From Serratia liquefaciens ATCC 27592 (lineage in GTDB: Bacteria > Pseudomonadota > Gammaproteobacteria > Enterobacterales > Enterobacteriaceae): 64,000 bases of DNA. How positions within the stretch are numbered: position 1 is the first letter of the stretch; each line of letters starts with the position of its first letter. The DNA lies in contig NC_021741.1 in assembly GCF_000422085.1 (NCBI RefSeq), forward strand, positions 2,790,001 to 2,854,000, read 5' to 3'. Made by a program: the position numbers and the translations under genes. The notes below the pieces were generated by a model that worked only from the letters and a program-made list of their open reading frames with translations, did not search any database and was not told the DNA's origin. Below, in pieces: positions 11,301-19,528 of the stretch.

Positions 11301-11726
11301 ATTTACCTTTACCTAATTTTATTTCTTCTAAAAAGAAGTCTTTTATCTCGCCGTGCCGCAGCGATTCATATCTCTTTTTTATATTGCGGCAGTCTGGCAA
11401 GAGATCAACATGTTTTTTTCTGTTGGCTGCTTAACTGCTCAACCTGAACGCAAGTTGTTGATCCTGCCTGCTATTCACCCATGCCCCAGAAGTATGGCTG
11501 TGTGAGACTCATTTATGGCGTAAACAAAACCTTCCACCCGACGCCGCAAAATCCCACACTGTACCTGATAAAAAGCGTCACGCAACCTAATTAGCACGGA
11601 AAGGCAGATTTCGCCAATCGGCAGATACCGCTAGCCATCCAGACGGCAAATAAACCTTAGTCTGTTTGCGGATAAATGCGAACTGACGTTAGAATATGAG
11701 CAGAATTTATGTCTGGAGTGTAATAA
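11301..11726. other. Divergent topA/yciN promoter region
   Basis: About 425 bp without a gene. E. coli topA has several supercoiling-sensitive promoters here. For yciN a possible promoter is TTGCGG (11666-11671), 18 bp, TAGAAT (11690-11695). No other structure was seen. Confidence 0.5.
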
Positions 11727-11978
11727 ATGCGCGCTAATACCTTACCCATTGATCGTGAAACCTTACTGCAAGAAGCAAATAACCTGATTCGCCAGCACGA
11801 TGATTATCTGCATGGCATGATTGCTACCGATGTTGAACAAAAAGGCAGCGTTTTAGTTTTTCGCGGAGAATTCTTTTTAGATCCGGATGGATTGCCAACG
11901 GCAAAAACTACCGCAGTATTTAATATGTTTAAACACTTGGCTCACGTGTTTTCTGAGAAATATCATTTGGTCGATTAA
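11727..11978 (+). CDS. yciN: YciN, conserved small protein
   Basis: 83 aa. The E. coli YciN signatures PIDRETLL near the N-terminus and [20 protein letters not shown] near the C-terminus are clear. It is a small soluble protein (DUF2498) of unknown function. It is monocistronic, divergent from topA and convergent with sohB, in the same order as E. coli. Confidence 0.95.
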   Translation: MRANTLPIDRETLLQEANNLIRQHDDYLHGMIATDVEQKGSVLVFRGEFFLDPDGLPTAKTTAVFNMFKHLAHVFSEKYHLVD

Positions 11979-11981
11979 GCA

Positions 11982-12007
11982 TAAAAAAAGGGGGGCCAAG
12001 CCCCCCT
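11982..12007 (-). terminator. sohB terminator
   Basis: Stem AGGGGGGC/GCCCCCCT with a 3-nt loop. The A-run on its left gives a U-run for minus-strand transcripts, so it ends sohB. Confidence 0.85.
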
Positions 12008-12025
12008 GCTATTTAATCGCTACGC

Positions 12026-13072
12026 TTAAAGCAGCGGTTTTTCCCCGCGCTGCCACCAACGTAACAGCAGACGATCGACACTTTCGGCCGCGCTGCCGGT
12101 AAAACGGTCCATCAGGCGTTTACGACGTGCATAGCGCACCCCCACCACCTCGTGATTTTCCATTTCAGCAATCAGCAGATCGTCACTGGTGCCAATTGCA
12201 TCAACCAACCCTTTTTCTTTCGCCTGGGTCCCGAACCAGTGTTCACCGGTCGCCACGCTGTCGATATCCAGCGATGGGCGCTGCTGATGCACAAACTCTT
12301 TAAACAGTTCGTGGGTTTCGTTCAGATCTTCACGGAACTTCTCACGCCCCTGCTCGGTGTTTTCGCCAAACAGCGTCAATGTGCGTTTGAACTCGCCGGC
12401 GGTGTGCAACTCCACATCAATATCATTCTTTTTCAGCAAGCGGTGGAAGTTCGGGATTTGCGCCACGACGCCGATCGAACCAATGATGGCAAAGGGCGCG
12501 GCCACAATGCGATCCGCCACGCAGGCCATCATGTAACCGCCGCTGGCGGCGACTTTGTCTACCGCGACCGTCAGGCGAATGCCGCCGGCACGCAAACGGG
12601 CCAACTGCGATGAGGCCAACCCGTAGCCATGAACCACCCCGCCCGGGCTTTCCAACCGCAGCAGAACTTCATCTTGCGGCGTCGCCACGGCCAGCACCGC
12701 GGAGACTTCCTCGCGCAGTGAAGTCACTTCATGGGCATCCATGCTGCCTTTGAAATCCAGCACGTAAAGACAAGGTTTGGTAGCTTCCACCGCCCCGGCT
12801 TTGGCACGTTGCTTCTTCAGTTTATCGTCGGCTTTGGTCTGCTTTTTAAACTGCTTGCTCCAGGCCTTTTGTTCCGCTTCGCCCATCCGCGCCAAACGCA
12901 TATCGCGCTGCATGTCCCGGTATTGTTCTCCGAGGTCGGTAAGCTGCAGTTCCCCTTTGTGTCGGGCTTTGCGTTGCCCAAGGCTGACCGCCAGCAACGC
13001 CAGCGCGGCGATGGCAATCACAACCGTCGCGACTTTGGCCAGAAACAGGCCGTAAACAGATATAAACTCCAC
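12026..13072 (-). CDS. sohB: SohB, inner-membrane S49-family peptidase
   Basis: 348 aa, the usual length. An N-terminal membrane segment (about residues 5-30) is followed by a basic coiled region, then the S49/SppA-type fold. The nucleophile serine is in ASGGYMMAC and the catalytic lysine in GEFKRTLTLFGEN. In E. coli, SohB was found as a suppressor of htrA loss and is thought to degrade abnormal envelope proteins. Its neighbours yciN and yciK match E. coli order. Confidence 0.95.
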   Translation of the reverse strand: MEFISVYGLFLAKVATVVIAIAALALLAVSLGQRKARHKGELQLTDLGEQYRDMQRDMRLARMGEAEQKAWSKQFKKQTKADDKLKKQRAKAGAVEATKPCLYVLDFKGSMDAHEVTSLREEVSAVLAVATPQDEVLLRLESPGGVVHGYGLASSQLARLRAGGIRLTVAVDKVAASGGYMMACVADRIVAAPFAIIGSIGVVAQIPNFHRLLKKNDIDVELHTAGEFKRTLTLFGENTEQGREKFREDLNETHELFKEFVHQQRPSLDIDSVATGEHWFGTQAKEKGLVDAIGTSDDLLIAEMENHEVVGVRYARRKRLMDRFTGSAAESVDRLLLRWWQRGEKPLL

Positions 13073-13295
13073 AGATTCCGCCTTTATTAACAGGTTGTTA
13101 GTACTATCTCATTCATTCTAGCCAACCGAAGCGGTGGCTGTCGCGACTAAATAAAAATTCCTTGTGCGGCCTCTTTACTATGTGGGCGGGTTTTGGCTTA
13201 ACCAAGCTGGCCCCCTGCCATTTTTGTTACAAAAGAATGCCGTTTCTGCCGCCTAATCATTGAAAATACGATCCATTTAAGGCATATAACACGGA

Positions 13296-13425
13296 TTATT
13301 CATCAAGATGATGATCCAAATTCGCTGCGGGGCCTGCATGCGGTCGAGCCTTTGCTCCTGTCATGGCCCCTCAATCCACCCCCTCCCCGATGCAAGCGGG
13401 AGACCAGCCACCAAGGCGCGAGGAA
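13296..13425 (+). promoter_or_regulatory. Candidate cobalamin riboswitch controlling yciK-btuR
   Basis: GCAAGCGGGAGACCAGCC at 13392-13409 closely resembles the conserved B12 box (AGCCAGGAGACCTGCC). It ends 11 nt before the RBS and 21 nt before the GTG start of yciK. Upstream, GATGATGATCC, GCTG and CCTGCATGCGGT loosely follow the riboswitch core order (GGTG...TCC, GCTG, CCGCAACTGT). The usual GGGAA element is not clear, so the element may be degenerate. The downstream gene btuR acts on cobalamin, which fits. Confidence 0.4.
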
Positions 13426-13430
13426 TTATT

Positions 13431-14192
13431 GTGCATTACCAACCCAAGCAGGATCTGTTGCAACAACGTATTATTCTGGTCACCGGCGCCGGTGACGGCA
13501 TCGGCCGCGAAGCCGCCCTCACTTATGCCAAATTTGGCGCGCAATTGGTGTTGCTGGGCCGTACCGAAAGCAAACTAAAGGCGGTACAGGCCGAAATCGC
13601 CAAACTCAGCGACGCCCCCACTTACACCATCACGCTGGACCTGCTGCATACTACGCAAGAGCAGTGCCAACAGGTGGCGAATGAGCTGGCAACCCGCGTC
13701 CCGCGTCTCGACGGCGTGTTGCACAATGCCGGCCTGCTGGGTGACATCGCCCCGATGGCCGAGCTGTCAATGACGATGTGGAACGAGGTGATGCAAGTGA
13801 ACGTCAATGCGACCTTTATGCTCACCCAGGCGCTACTGCCTTTGCTGTTGAAATCCCCCGCCGGATCGCTGGTGTTTACCAGTTCCAGCGTTGGCCGCAC
13901 CGGGCGTGCCAACTGGGGCGCCTACGCCGTGTCAAAATTCGCCACCGAAGGCATGATGCAGGTGCTGGCCGATGAATACAAAAATCGCAATCTGCGGGTA
14001 AATTGTATCAATCCGGGCGGAACTCGCACCCAAATGCGCGCATCTGCGTTTCCTGACGAAGACAAAAGCAAGCTAAAAACCCCGGCTGACATCATGCCGC
14101 TTTACCTCTATTTGATGGGGGATGACAGCCGCCGTAAAACCGGTATGAGTTTCGACGCTCAACCTAACCGTAAACCCGGCGCGGCCGAATAA
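13431..14192 (+). CDS. yciK: YciK, SDR-family oxidoreductase
   Basis: 253 aa short-chain dehydrogenase. The cofactor motif is ILVTGAGDGIGREAA, followed by HNAG, the catalytic serine region VFTSSSVGR and the YAVSK active-site Tyr/Lys. The physiological substrate is unknown. The GTG at 13431 was chosen because its peptide (HYQPKQDLL) aligns with E. coli YciK and an AGGAA RBS precedes it. The longer frame from 13308 would read through the B12-box-like region. It is probably co-transcribed with btuR (13-bp gap). Confidence 0.93.
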   Translation: MHYQPKQDLLQQRIILVTGAGDGIGREAALTYAKFGAQLVLLGRTESKLKAVQAEIAKLSDAPTYTITLDLLHTTQEQCQQVANELATRVPRLDGVLHNAGLLGDIAPMAELSMTMWNEVMQVNVNATFMLTQALLPLLLKSPAGSLVFTSSSVGRTGRANWGAYAVSKFATEGMMQVLADEYKNRNLRVNCINPGGTRTQMRASAFPDEDKSKLKTPADIMPLYLYLMGDDSRRKTGMSFDAQPNRKPGAAE

Positions 14193-14205
14193 AAGGGGCT
14201 TTATC

Positions 14206-14796
14206 ATGGCTGAAGATCGCCACCAACAACGACAACAGCGCCTTAAAGAGCAGGTGGATGCGCGCATTGCTGCTGCTCAGGAAGCGCGGGGGCTGCTGCT
14301 GGTATTCACCGGCAACGGTAAAGGTAAAACCACTGCGGCGTTTGGCACCGTGACCCGGGCCGTTGGCCACGGGATGAAAGCTGGCGTCATTCAGTTCATC
14401 AAGGGTGAATGGCCGAACGGTGAGAAAAATCTGCTGCACCAGCACGGCGTCGAGTTTCAGGTGATGGCGACCGGCTTTACCTGGGAAACACAGGATAAGG
14501 CCAGCGATACCGCCGCCTGTCAGGCCGTATGGCAACACGGCAAACGTATGCTGGCAGACAGCAGCCTGGATCTGGTGCTGCTGGACGAACTGACCTATAT
14601 GGTCAGCTACGGCTACCTTGAACTGGATGAGCTACTGGAAGCGCTACGACAACGTCCTGCGCGCCAGACGGTGATCATCACCGGGCGTGGCTGCCATCGT
14701 GATTTGTTGGAGCTGGCGGATACGGTGACCGAGATGCGGCCGGTGAAGCACGCGTTTGACGCGGGTATCAAGGCACAACAGGGAATTGACTGGTAA
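14206..14796 (+). CDS. btuR: BtuR (CobA), ATP:corrinoid adenosyltransferase
   Basis: 196 aa. Transfers the 5'-deoxyadenosyl group of ATP to reduced corrinoids, making coenzyme B12 from imported cobalamin. The P-loop is FTGNGKGKTTAAFG (about residues 30-43), followed by RAVGHGMKAGVIQFIKGEW. A LDLVLLDEL Walker-B-like strand lies mid-protein. It is the second gene after yciK. The candidate riboswitch upstream would give end-product control. Confidence 0.97.
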   Translation: MAEDRHQQRQQRLKEQVDARIAAAQEARGLLLVFTGNGKGKTTAAFGTVTRAVGHGMKAGVIQFIKGEWPNGEKNLLHQHGVEFQVMATGFTWETQDKASDTAACQAVWQHGKRMLADSSLDLVLLDELTYMVSYGYLELDELLEALRQRPARQTVIITGRGCHRDLLELADTVTEMRPVKHAFDAGIKAQQGIDW

Positions 14797-14807
14797 CGAA
14801 AAGAAAA

Positions 14808-14835
14808 ACGCCGCAGCCTGAATGGGCTACGGCGT
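14808..14835. terminator. btuR / rluB terminator
   Basis: ACGCCGCAGCC pairs with GGGCTACGGCGT (one bulge). The A-run on the left makes it a good minus-strand (rluB) terminator between the two convergent genes. Confidence 0.75.
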
Positions 14836-14840
14836 GATAA

Positions 14841-15737
14841 TCAGCTGCGTTTGCTCGGTTTACCCGGCTTGCTGCCCGCAGCACTGCGGCGACCGCTTCC
14901 AGCCACCTGGGTGTGACGCTTAACGGCACGACGGATCTGGTTAGCCTTCACACGGCGACGCTCGCGCTCAACAGGCATCTTGCTGACGGTTTCAGGCTTG
15001 AGGTCAACCAGTTCGCGCAGGTAGTTGATCGCCGGCAATTCCAGTTCGGTCCAACCGCCACGAGGAATGCCTTTTGGCAGGTCGATATCGCCGTAACGCA
15101 CGCGGATCAGGCGGCTAACCTGAACGCCAACGGCTTCCCACAGACGACGAACCTCGCGGTTACGCCCTTCGGTCAGGGTTACGTTGTACCACTGGTTTAT
15201 GCCTTCGCCACCCTGGAAAGTGATGGTGCGGAAAGCCGCCGGGCCATCTTCCAGTTGAACGCCTTTGCTCAGTTGCTTCACTTTTTCGTCGTCAATCTGG
15301 CCAAATACGCGCACGGCATATTCACGCTCAACTTCACGACTTGGGTGCATCAGGCGGTTAGCCAGTTCACCGTCGGTGGTGAACAACAACAGGCCTGAGG
15401 TATTGACGTCCAGGCGCCCTACCGCTACCCAGCGCGAACCACGCAGCTTGGGCAAGCGATCGAAGACCGTCGGGCGACCTTCTGGGTCGCTGCGAGTACA
15501 CAATTCGCCTTCCGGCTTGTAATAAGCCAGCACGCGGCAAACCGCTTCTTCAGATTCTTTAACCGAAACGACGTGACCATCCAGACGGATTTTCATTGAA
15601 GGGGTTACTTCAACGCGATCACCCAGTTTGGCAATTTTACCGTCGACGCTGACGCGCCCGGCTTCAATAATGGTTTCGATTTCACGACGCGAGCCATGAC
15701 CGGCGCGCGCTAAAACTTTCTGTAACTTTTCGCTCAT
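14841..15737 (-). CDS. rluB: RluB, 23S rRNA pseudouridine(2605) synthase
   Basis: 298 aa. An N-terminal S4 RNA-binding domain ([19 protein letters not shown]) is followed by a pseudouridine synthase domain with the catalytic Asp in [19 protein letters not shown]. The C-terminal tail is basic. The start has an AGAGGTT RBS. The left end of a genomic island begins 18 bp upstream of the ATG, so the native promoter now lies about 9.4 kb away; present expression must come from the island end. The ORF itself is intact. Confidence 0.97.
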   Translation of the reverse strand: MSEKLQKVLARAGHGSRREIETIIEAGRVSVDGKIAKLGDRVEVTPSMKIRLDGHVVSVKESEEAVCRVLAYYKPEGELCTRSDPEGRPTVFDRLPKLRGSRWVAVGRLDVNTSGLLLFTTDGELANRLMHPSREVEREYAVRVFGQIDDEKVKQLSKGVQLEDGPAAFRTITFQGGEGINQWYNVTLTEGRNREVRRLWEAVGVQVSRLIRVRYGDIDLPKGIPRGGWTELELPAINYLRELVDLKPETVSKMPVERERRRVKANQIRRAVKRHTQVAGSGRRSAAGSKPGKPSKRS

Positions 15738-15754
15738 TGAGCAACCTCTAGTGT

Positions 15755-15770
15755 CGCCTTCACAGACGTC
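15755..15770. repeat. Putative attL core of the island
   Basis: CGCCTTCACAGACGTC. It matches 25108-25123 at 15 of 16 positions in direct orientation. It lies between rluB and the integrase gene, where attachment sites are expected. Confidence 0.65.
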
Positions 15771-15848
15771 AACGTATACTATACTTTCAATCAGTTACGG
15801 CCGCTAACGCCATAACCCTATAATCTTGCAAACATTTTGGAACACAGC

Positions 15849-17492
15849 ATGTCAAACAAGGTGTCACACAAACTGTCACACACGATACAGCGTGGCCGGA
15901 CATTCTACACAAATTTCCGACTGAATGATTCTAAAAAGTTTGTTCGTTTATCACTCAATACTGACAGTTTGAAACAGGCCCAAGTTACCATGTCCAGAAT
16001 GACCCCTTACATCCCTTTGGTTCAATCTGGGGCAATGTCTGTAGATGAGTTCAAGGCAAGACTCAACGGTCTAAAAGACCTCACCAAACAAGATTTAGAT
16101 ACATTCCTGTTTCGCCACCTTGAAGGCGATTATGAAGAGGTCGAAAGACTGCCAAAACTCGGTGCACTAACGAAAGAATACTTTGGTGGGAGTATTGACC
16201 GTGAAGCGACGAAAAATGACGCTTCTGGCTATGCGAGAGCAACAATAGATAACATTCATTCCGGCTCAGATTTTGGCTTGGCCGCTATCAAACATTCCCT
16301 GCGTTACCGGGGGATTAATCCTGAGGGGCTACCGGAGGAAATGAGTGATGTCGTTAGCCAGATCGATATGTCCCTAGCTATGAAGTACCAAGCCTATGAG
16401 GCGTTCTATTCGGACGACTTCTTGAAGTATCGCCAAATTTTGGGATCACTTAAGGAACAGGTAAAGATCCTCTCAGATAAAAAGCCTATACAGAACCACA
16501 CCCCACAGCAGCAACCCTCCGCTTCGGCTATACGGTTGTCAGAGGCTTGGAAAATGTATGTTGCCGACAAGGGGCAGAAATGGCGGCGGTCAGTCGCTAG
16601 TGAGAATCAACGCTTCTATGAGGTTTTGCTCTATGTAGTGGGAGATATCTCAGTAGACGGCATCAGTAGGCAGCAGATCAGAGAGGCCCTGAGGGTAGCA
16701 GAAAATCTACCAACGAGAACCCGTAAACCTTACTCAAGCATGAGCCTTGCCGAATGTATCGCCTACGATGTCCCTGAGGAGGATTTGATCTCAAGTGAAC
16801 ACGTACACAAACATTTAAAAATTTGGCGTTCATTCTTCAAAACTTACCTTGTGGAGCGTGAGGACCTGCTCACTACCTCACCCACAAAAGGGATCAATTA
16901 CGAAACCAAACCTAACAGGGGCGGTAACTACAGCGCCAGTGAAATGAATAGTATTAAGCGCCACCTTGAGAATTTACCAGACCACGACTGGCGTAAATAC
17001 TATTTCCTGACCCTTATCTATACAGGTGCTCGCCGTGGCGAGATTGCCGATATTCGGAAACACCACATCAGACAAGATGATGAAACGAGTCGCTGGTACA
17101 TTTTCATCGAGGGTGGTAAGACAAACCATGCTAAACGCCAGATCCCAATCCACAAAAACTTAGAGGATGGACTGTTCGGACGTATTGCCCCAATGGCAGT
17201 AGATGACCTTGTGTTCGGCGATCTACCGGACTACACGACTATCACGAATAAATGGGTAGAAATAATGAGGGAACTATCCATGCCCGATTACACAGAGTTT
17301 GGGTTCAAAAGACGCATTCACAGCTTACGACATACATTTATCAGTAAAGCTCTACGCAGCATAGGCAATAGTACGCTAGTTAAATTTGCAGTTGGTCACA
17401 GTCATAAGAAAAATCTAGGAATAACTGACACATACAATCACACCCCTCCCCTCATTGATTTGCTCCCTGTTGTAGATTGTCAGCATGAATAA
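15849..17492 (+). CDS. Tyrosine-recombinase integrase of the island
   Basis: 547 aa from the ATG at 15849 (a TTG 12 bp upstream is possible). The N-terminal SAM-like region is long (about residues 1-240). The core-binding domain lies at about 235-350. The catalytic domain has R395 (TGARRGEI), H491 and R494 (HSLRHTF), H517 (VGHSHKK) and Tyr529 (DTYNH). All active-site residues are present, so it should be functional. A TATAAT at about 15819 may be its -10. It lies next to the attL-like repeat and reads into the island, as satellite integrases do. Confidence 0.93.
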   Translation: MSNKVSHKLSHTIQRGRTFYTNFRLNDSKKFVRLSLNTDSLKQAQVTMSRMTPYIPLVQSGAMSVDEFKARLNGLKDLTKQDLDTFLFRHLEGDYEEVERLPKLGALTKEYFGGSIDREATKNDASGYARATIDNIHSGSDFGLAAIKHSLRYRGINPEGLPEEMSDVVSQIDMSLAMKYQAYEAFYSDDFLKYRQILGSLKEQVKILSDKKPIQNHTPQQQPSASAIRLSEAWKMYVADKGQKWRRSVASENQRFYEVLLYVVGDISVDGISRQQIREALRVAENLPTRTRKPYSSMSLAECIAYDVPEEDLISSEHVHKHLKIWRSFFKTYLVEREDLLTTSPTKGINYETKPNRGGNYSASEMNSIKRHLENLPDHDWRKYYFLTLIYTGARRGEIADIRKHHIRQDDETSRWYIFIEGGKTNHAKRQIPIHKNLEDGLFGRIAPMAVDDLVFGDLPDYTTITNKWVEIMRELSMPDYTEFGFKRRIHSLRHTFISKALRSIGNSTLVKFAVGHSHKKNLGITDTYNHTPPLIDLLPVVDCQHE

Positions 17493-17522
17493 CACGATTT
17501 GTTATGAGGGCTTAACCTATGT

Positions 17523-17720
17523 TCAATGAAATATCCTCTTGCTGGGGCAACTGCCAGCTCCTTTCTTTACTGTTGTCTCAGTTCTGTGACCATCACTGTA
17601 GACGCAAACCTTCCCACCTCGAGTTGGATAGGAATCAATCAATGTGAGAGTGTTGACCGAAGCATAACTTTTCGACAGCATTAATAATCCACATAGTGCT
17701 AATATCTTCAGTAAATGCAT
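17523..17720 (-). CDS. Small putative exported protein
   Basis: 65 aa from the ATG at 17720 (TTG one codon upstream is possible). An N-terminal hydrophobic signal-like segment LLKILALCGLLMLSKSYA ends at a plausible signal peptidase site. The mature part is about 45 residues with two cysteines (KVCVYSDG, GSCPSK) and a basic tail. No family was recognised. It is oriented against the integrase gene and follows another small exported ORF. Confidence 0.5.
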   Translation of the reverse strand: MHLLKILALCGLLMLSKSYASVNTLTLIDSYPTRGGKVCVYSDGHRTETTVKKGAGSCPSKRIFH

Positions 17721-17825
17721 CAATGGTGTCTCGCCAAGAGTTTTAAGGATGTTAAAGCCCTGCCAGTTGTCCTCTACTGGCAGGTTTACTTCTCAATGCA
17801 TCAATGCTTTGTTATTTTTCATTGT

Positions 17826-18077
17826 TCAATCATTGACGATCACTATGTACCTACCGCCGCGATCTTTGATTGTGTAGTGATAGATATCATCACAGTAAAC
17901 CTCTACAGCACCGCCAGACCACTTGGCGTAGGCACCATTTACTACGTTGCATTTATAACCTGCTGACCTTATGACTGAACGTGCTTCGTCTTTTAACTCT
18001 TGGCTCCCCGTATCATTTGCAGACACCCCAAAGCTTGCGGCAAGCAAGATGCTACCCAGAAAGAGATTCGATTTCAT
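17826..18077 (-). CDS. Small putative periplasmic/secreted protein
   Basis: 83 aa. Clear signal peptide MKSNLFLGSILLAASFGVSA; the mature part has about 63 residues with two cysteines (YKCNVV, VYCDD) that could form a disulfide. The RBS AGGATTAAC precedes the ATG. It is divergent from the Fur-like gene across a palindrome-rich region. Family and function unknown. The downstream small ORF has the same general plan, so they may be a pair. Confidence 0.65.
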   Translation of the reverse strand: MKSNLFLGSILLAASFGVSANDTGSQELKDEARSVIRSAGYKCNVVNGAYAKWSGGAVEVYCDDIYHYTIKDRGGRYIVIVND

Positions 18078-18162
18078 GTTAATCCTAATTTTGTTATGTT
18101 TTACATATGGTTAAGAACAGGATAAAAAATATTCCAAACATTATTGATCTGTAGTAACTATC

Positions 18163-18193
18163 AATCAATTGATTTCGATCGTTTTTAACGATC
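18163..18193. promoter_or_regulatory. Two adjacent perfect palindromes, candidate operators
   Basis: AATCAATTGATT (18163-18174) is a perfect 12-bp palindrome. GATCGTT-TTT-AACGATC (18177-18193) is a perfect 7-bp inverted repeat. Both sit in the divergent control region between the small exported gene and the Fur-like gene. Confidence 0.5.
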
Positions 18194-18280
18194 AAAATGA
18201 TTGAGGTGTAGCACGTTGCCAAGGTAACTTATAAGGCTGCTAATAGTTGCCGTGGTGCTGGTTTATTGTTGATTTTTTTA

Positions 18281-18299
18281 AATGATAACTATTCTCATT
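18281..18299 (+). promoter_or_regulatory. Fur box upstream of the island's Fur-like gene
   Basis: AATGATAACTATTCTCATT. The inner 7-1-7 sequence TGATAAC-T-ATTCTCA matches 12 of 14 defined positions of TGATAATNATTATCA. It lies 58-76 bp before the TTG start and overlaps the likely -35 region; TAAAAT at 18315-18320 could be the -10. Confidence 0.75.
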
Positions 18300-18356
18300 T
18301 GCTGATTTGTATGGTAAAATATATACATGGCATAATTACAAATGGAGGCTGCTTAT

Positions 18357-18701
18357 TTGAGTTCACATAGCTACACCCCACCTGAGTTCTATAAACCTAC
18401 CGATATACAACGTAAAGAATTGAGCGGGATCTTAAATGACGTGGGGCAGATACTGACTGTTCAACGCATTAGCATACTGCACTATCTGGCATCCCTGCCG
18501 TTTCCGACAGGCGTTGATTTGATTGCTAAGAAGACAGATGTTCCATTATCTACCACATATCGCGTTTTGCAGATATTGGCAGAATGTGGCTTGGCTGACT
18601 TTATTGTTGATAAGGCATCTATTCAACGTTGGTTTCTTATCCATGATGGAAGCAATAATGCTTGTTCCTCATGTGGACAGGTCTACCACACCGGTTATTA
18701 A
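18357..18701 (+). CDS. Truncated Fur-family winged-helix regulator
   Basis: 114 aa from a TTG with a perfect GGAGG RBS 8 nt upstream; an in-frame ATG at 18342 has none. The winged-helix domain aligns with Fur: LTVQRISILHYL, the recognition segment VPLSTTYRVLQILAECGL, and a terminal ACSSCGQV (C103, C106) matching the first CXXC of Fur's dimerisation domain. The protein ends there, so the rest of the dimerisation and metal-sensing domain is absent, including the usual His-rich stretch. It is the first gene after the Fur box and probably heads the replication operon. It may be a DNA-binding antagonist or island regulator; this is inference. Confidence 0.75.
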   Translation: MSSHSYTPPEFYKPTDIQRKELSGILNDVGQILTVQRISILHYLASLPFPTGVDLIAKKTDVPLSTTYRVLQILAECGLADFIVDKASIQRWFLIHDGSNNACSSCGQVYHTGY

Positions 18702-18821
18702 AACAGCCGTTAATCTTAAACCTTTTGAAACACCATACCGTACCTGACACGGGTATTTTCCCCTGTGGGGTTTTGCGCGTTTGGCTGTTCGTTAAGTTAA
18801 TTAATGGAAGGAGAATTATCC

Positions 18822-19313
18822 ATGAGTACAAGAAATAAGGCAGTTATTCCTGAAGAGCTGAAAACATTCTTTGAGGAGATTAAGCAAGCATATCAGCCTG
18901 ACCCTAATGAGCTGCAACGACGGGTTGACGAAGCCTTAACTCGATACGATGCAACTCAGAAAGTACAGCGGTTTTCTGAAAGACCACCGATGTTAATGAC
19001 GAAACTGGAGGAACTGATTTTGAGTGGATGGCGCTTTGATATCAGTATTCCAAATCCAGTTCAAGCTAGTCCTACATTCATGAGCGTTGCGCTACGTAAG
19101 CCAACGGAACTTATTGAAAAGGAAATAGGTGTAGTTCGACAACAGGAGGTGGAACGGTATCAGGCGGAACTGTCGGTTGCTTTAGAGCATGAAATTGACG
19201 CTTTAACGGCGCAAGCGGCAAATGACGCAGAAGTGAAGGCTCAAGAACAGGCAATCATTGAACAGCATGCAATGCGTGAGAGGATCCGTGCTTTCCTAAC
19301 TAACCCCGCATGA
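18822..19313 (+). CDS. Unknown small island protein
   Basis: 163 aa from the ATG at 18822, preceded by AAGGAG. It is helical and rich in Glu/Gln and Ala, with a likely coiled-coil in the last 60 residues (RQQEVERYQAELSV onwards). No signal peptide or membrane segment, and no family recognised. Its stop region overlaps the next ORF's possible start, and it lies upstream of the helicase, so a role in replication or regulation of the element is plausible but unproven. Confidence 0.6.
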   Translation: MSTRNKAVIPEELKTFFEEIKQAYQPDPNELQRRVDEALTRYDATQKVQRFSERPPMLMTKLEELILSGWRFDISIPNPVQASPTFMSVALRKPTELIEKEIGVVRQQEVERYQAELSVALEHEIDALTAQAANDAEVKAQEQAIIEQHAMRERIRAFLTNPA

Positions 19314-19324
19314 AGGGTAATCCT

Positions 19325-19528
19325 ATGAAGTTGAATAATATTACCGTAAGTGCAAAAGTAGCCGATTGGATAACAGAGGCAAGGGGCGATGTTCCCTTGC
19401 CGAACTTTATCCGGCAGGTACTGACTCAGATTGCTTTAACACCTGAATTGCAAACAGCCTTATTAAATTTTATGTCTCCTGTGGAGGGAAAGAATGTCGA
19501 AGCAACAAAGCAAACAAGTAGCAACTGA
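19325..19528 (+). CDS. Very small island protein upstream of helicase
   Basis: 67 aa from the ATG at 19325 (another start at 19310 overlaps the previous stop). It contains NNITVSAKVADWI and PLPNFIRQVLTQIAL, a helix-rich layout that could suit a small DNA-binding protein. Its end overlaps the helicase gene by 35 bp, a sign of translational coupling. No family recognised. Confidence 0.5.
   Translation: MKLNNITVSAKVADWITEARGDVPLPNFIRQVLTQIALTPELQTALLNFMSPVEGKNVEATKQTSSN

Noticed and set aside
13308-13430. N-terminal extension of yciK
   Set aside because: It lacks an RBS, has no match to YciK and runs through the B12-box-like region; the GTG at 13431 fits better.
18749-18763. CCCC-TGT-GGGG-TTTT hairpin as a terminator of the Fur-like gene
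   Set aside because: The 4-bp stem is too short to call with confidence.
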